From Beroe ovata (Eukaryota; Ctenophora; Nuda; Beroida; Beroidae), in assembly GCA_946803715.1 (NCBI GenBank), contig CAMPET010000102.1, forward strand, positions 13,895 through 31,925: a DNA stretch of 18,031 nt, written 5' to 3'. A program made the position numbers and the translations under genes. Under the pieces are notes generated by a model. That model was not told where the DNA came from. It saw only the letters and a program-made list of their open reading frames with translations, and ran no database searches. Shown here one piece after another: positions 16,793-18,031 of this stretch; the stretch's first letter is position 1; each line of letters begins with the position of its first letter.

Positions 16793-17958
16793 GTGTATGT
16801 GTGTGTATGTGTGTGTGTGTGATATACCACCTTTTCAGGACTCTACCAACTGGAAAGATACAAAAACTTGTCCTCGATTACAACAGGTAAGCTCAATGGG
16901 AACTTGATGTGACTATTTTGGGTTATGCACCAAAAAAGGGTAGATAAGGTTTTTGTGATTTTCCGTTGTCCCAACTCCTCCTCCCCCAGGTTTGGAGACG
17001 AAGGGATGGCTAATCTGCTAGTCTGTCTGACGGGGAACACTATTCTCAAGCATCTCTCCATCAACTACTGCAATCTGACAGTTCCCAGTGGACCTCTGAT
17101 TGCGGAGTTGCTAGCTAAATCCAGCATTGAGTAAGTCGATAATGACACCTCAATTGGTGTTAATTGGGTTAATTGGGTGAATAGAGTACGGTAACACAGG
17201 ATCACAAATCTCTGTACCGTGCAGTTACAGCTATTAACCGATTAGAACATGAATGTAATCAAAATCACTAACTAAGTCTCCTGAGCTGTGAAAACAACGT
17301 TAATGATAGTTGATACCATATTGTAGCATCACCTAATTAATAATCCAATTATCCCAGACATTTAGAGGTGACGGGAAACGCACTGCAATGTGACGGAGTG
17401 GCACAACTCGTGGACGTGCTCTGCACTCAGGTATCTGTCTTGTGATTGGTTGTTACACTCGTTCTGCATTGTTATTGGCTGACGGTTACACTCGTTCTGC
17501 ATTGTTATTGGCTGGTGTTTCACTCGTTCTGCTTTGTGATTGGCTGGTGTTTCACTCGTTCTGCTTTGTGATTGGATGGTGGTTACACTCTTTCTGCGCT
17601 GTGATTGACTGATACCACATTCTTTTCACAGGATATCCCGTTGAAAACACTGCTAATGGCAGATAACGGAATTGATTCCCACGGCAAGGGTAACCAAAGA
17701 GGTCCTTTCATGACGGCGAAAGTCATTCGCAGGTTTGTCTCTCAGATACTGAAAATTTTGGGGAATTTCTTTGGCATTTATCTGGAATTTTACCTCAATT
17801 CTCATTATGGTAATTGGTAACCTTAGTTGAAAAGCGTGAACCGAATTCCAGGTGGTTAACCTGCACTCAGTACCTGGAATTGTGTGATTTGCGTGATAAT
17901 GACATTGGGGATCTTGCAGCACGAGAGCTTATGGACGGTCTCGCAGATAGAATCACTG
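14201..17958 (+). CDS. Leucine-rich-repeat (RNI-type) protein, N-terminal part (3' end outside window)
   Basis: Exons: 14201-14287, 14924-15040, 15146-15229, 15840-15896, 16050-16144, 16839-16886, 16990-17130, 17358-17430, 17632-17732, 17852-17958. They give 910 nt, phase-consistent GT-AG throughout, ~303 residues. The ATG has A at -3 and an upstream in-frame stop. The N-terminus is Lys-rich (MPPNVKKKKKKGKAKSK). From about residue 95 ribonuclease-inhibitor-like LRRs follow, such as MSTIELVDNGLSDFGLARL, IQKLVLDYNRFGDEGMANL, LKHLSINYC and LELCDLRDNDIGDLAARELM. No signal peptide or membrane span is visible, so it is probably a cytosolic binding scaffold. It recalls LRR proteins of ciliated eukaryotes; an LRRC71-like assignment is only a weak guess. 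Function is unknown. Confidence 0.82.
14288..14923 (+). other. LRR gene intron 1 (636 bp), AT-rich, no feature
   Basis: It is flanked by a weak donor (CAG|GTTTAA) and a good acceptor (TTTACAG). No open frame, repeat or RNA gene was seen. Confidence 0.6.
15230..15839 (+). other. LRR gene intron 3 (610 bp), AT-rich, no feature
   Basis: Open frames here have no LRR character and no splice phase that would join them to the neighbouring exons. No repeats were recognised. Confidence 0.55.
15932..16021. repeat. 15-bp minisatellite AATGTTGCTGTCTCC
   Basis: About six degenerate copies of AATGTTGCTGTCTCC fill most of intron 4 of the LRR gene, ending about 28 bases before the acceptor at 16048-16049. 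Confidence 0.8.
16147..16342. repeat. TG-rich and (CA)n microsatellites in LRR intron 5
   Basis: 16147-16233 is TGTGTCTGTATGTT-type repeat starting at the exon 5 donor. 16279-16342 is almost pure (CA)n. Together they could form a long TG/CA hairpin across ~45 bases of spacer. Confidence 0.9.
16503..16543. repeat. (TG)n microsatellite ending in an N
   Basis: TG repeat with TATG interruptions. The base at 16543 is N and is immediately followed by unique sequence leading to the sushi exon. This is a likely contig join. Confidence 0.9.
16567..16743 (+). pseudogene. Orphan sushi/CCP-domain exon within the LRR gene intron
   Basis: A 177-bp frame sits between a TTTTCAG acceptor and a GTGAGT donor, phase 1-1. 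It encodes a sushi module: four Cys in the right places (LCDAL, HASC, LLC, PAC) and the typical CTESGKWNSSLPAC ending, with one extra Cys. Sushi modules belong to secreted or membrane proteins, and their exons are classically 1-1. The flanking LRR exons join 2-2 and read smoothly into each other, so splicing this exon in would shift the LRR frame. It is either a stray exon of another gene, a dead insertion, or a misassembled contig. I use pseudogene only as the nearest type. Confidence 0.7.
16762..16820. repeat. (TG)n microsatellite before LRR exon 6
   Basis: TG repeat with TATG interruptions, the same pattern as 16503-16542, ends 18 bases before the exon at 16839. The similarity of the two arrays makes a repeat-mediated misjoin around the sushi segment plausible. 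Confidence 0.9.
17441..17612. repeat. 32-33-bp minisatellite with ATTGG boxes
   Basis: Five imperfect copies contain CACTCGTTCTGC (about 17456, 17489, 17521, 17553, 17586) and TGTGATTGGCTGGTG. ATTGG is an inverted CCAAT box in most copies. The array fills nearly all of LRR intron 8, from 11 bases after the donor. Confidence 0.88.
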
Positions 17959-18031
17959 GTGAGTGAGTGAGTGAGTGAGTGGGTGAGTGGGTGAGGAGGT
18001 GAGTGAGTGAGTGAGAGAGAGAGAGAGTGAG
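17958..18031. repeat. GTGAGT tandem array at the exon 10 donor
   Basis: The donor GTGAGT is itself the first unit of a GAGT/GTGAGTGG array that runs into a GA run and to the window end. Several further GTGAGT donors follow within 50 bases; the first is taken. Confidence 0.88.

Noticed and set aside
17441-17612. Possible CRISPR-like array
   Set aside because: The units are imperfect direct repeats without unique spacers, inside a eukaryotic intron.
17684-17692. Alternative donor AAGG|GTAACC for LRR exon 9
   Set aside because: It gives phase 1, which puts the next exon into a frame with an early stop. The donor at 17733 gives phase 2 and a continuous LRR.
1-18031. tRNA, rRNA or snRNA genes
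   Set aside because: Scanning by eye found no box A/B pair with a cloverleaf and no rRNA-like stretch. A covariance search was not possible.

Overview
The window is eukaryotic nuclear DNA. Two intron-rich plus-strand genes lie head-to-tail, and every junction used is GT-AG. The first is the 3' part of an animal TRIP12/UFD4-type HECT E3 ubiquitin ligase; the second is the 5' part of a leucine-rich-repeat (LRR) protein gene. Short introns, dispersed CACGTG and GTTACC motifs, many micro- and minisatellites and a phase 1-1 sushi exon suggest an early-branching invertebrate. A sponge is my best guess, but nothing seen here proves it.

Region 1 (110-11849): 29 exons of TRIP12 chain together in consistent phase into 1449 residues plus stop. 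In order they are an ARM-side segment, a WWE domain, an acidic repetitive insert, conserved helical segments, a basic linker, the K-box-like segment, and a complete HECT domain with its catalytic Cys and C-terminal Phe. A 120-bp exon near the HECT N-lobe is present twice (9712-9831 and 10282-10401). The two copies lie in a ~550-bp duplication whose junction is a single N (10237).

Region 2 (11850-14200): the intergenic region. A proximal E-box tandem repeat is followed by a cluster of GC-rich foldback elements (about 12837-13545). Two of them are complete, with identical terminal sequences and perfect 9-bp flanking direct repeats. A third has been split by a different nested foldback element that also shows a 9-bp flanking repeat. 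The stretch after it is AT-rich and featureless.

Region 3 (14201-18031): ten exons of an LRR (RNI-type) protein with a Lys-rich N-terminus, running off the window. Its fifth intron holds microsatellites, an N (16543) and an orphan sushi/CCP exon (16567-16743). The phase of that exon does not fit the host gene, so it is either a real foreign exon or a misassembled piece.

The two genes have no evident functional link. The most interesting signals are the 9-bp-TSD foldback elements with their nesting, the exon duplication centred on an N, and the orphan sushi exon.
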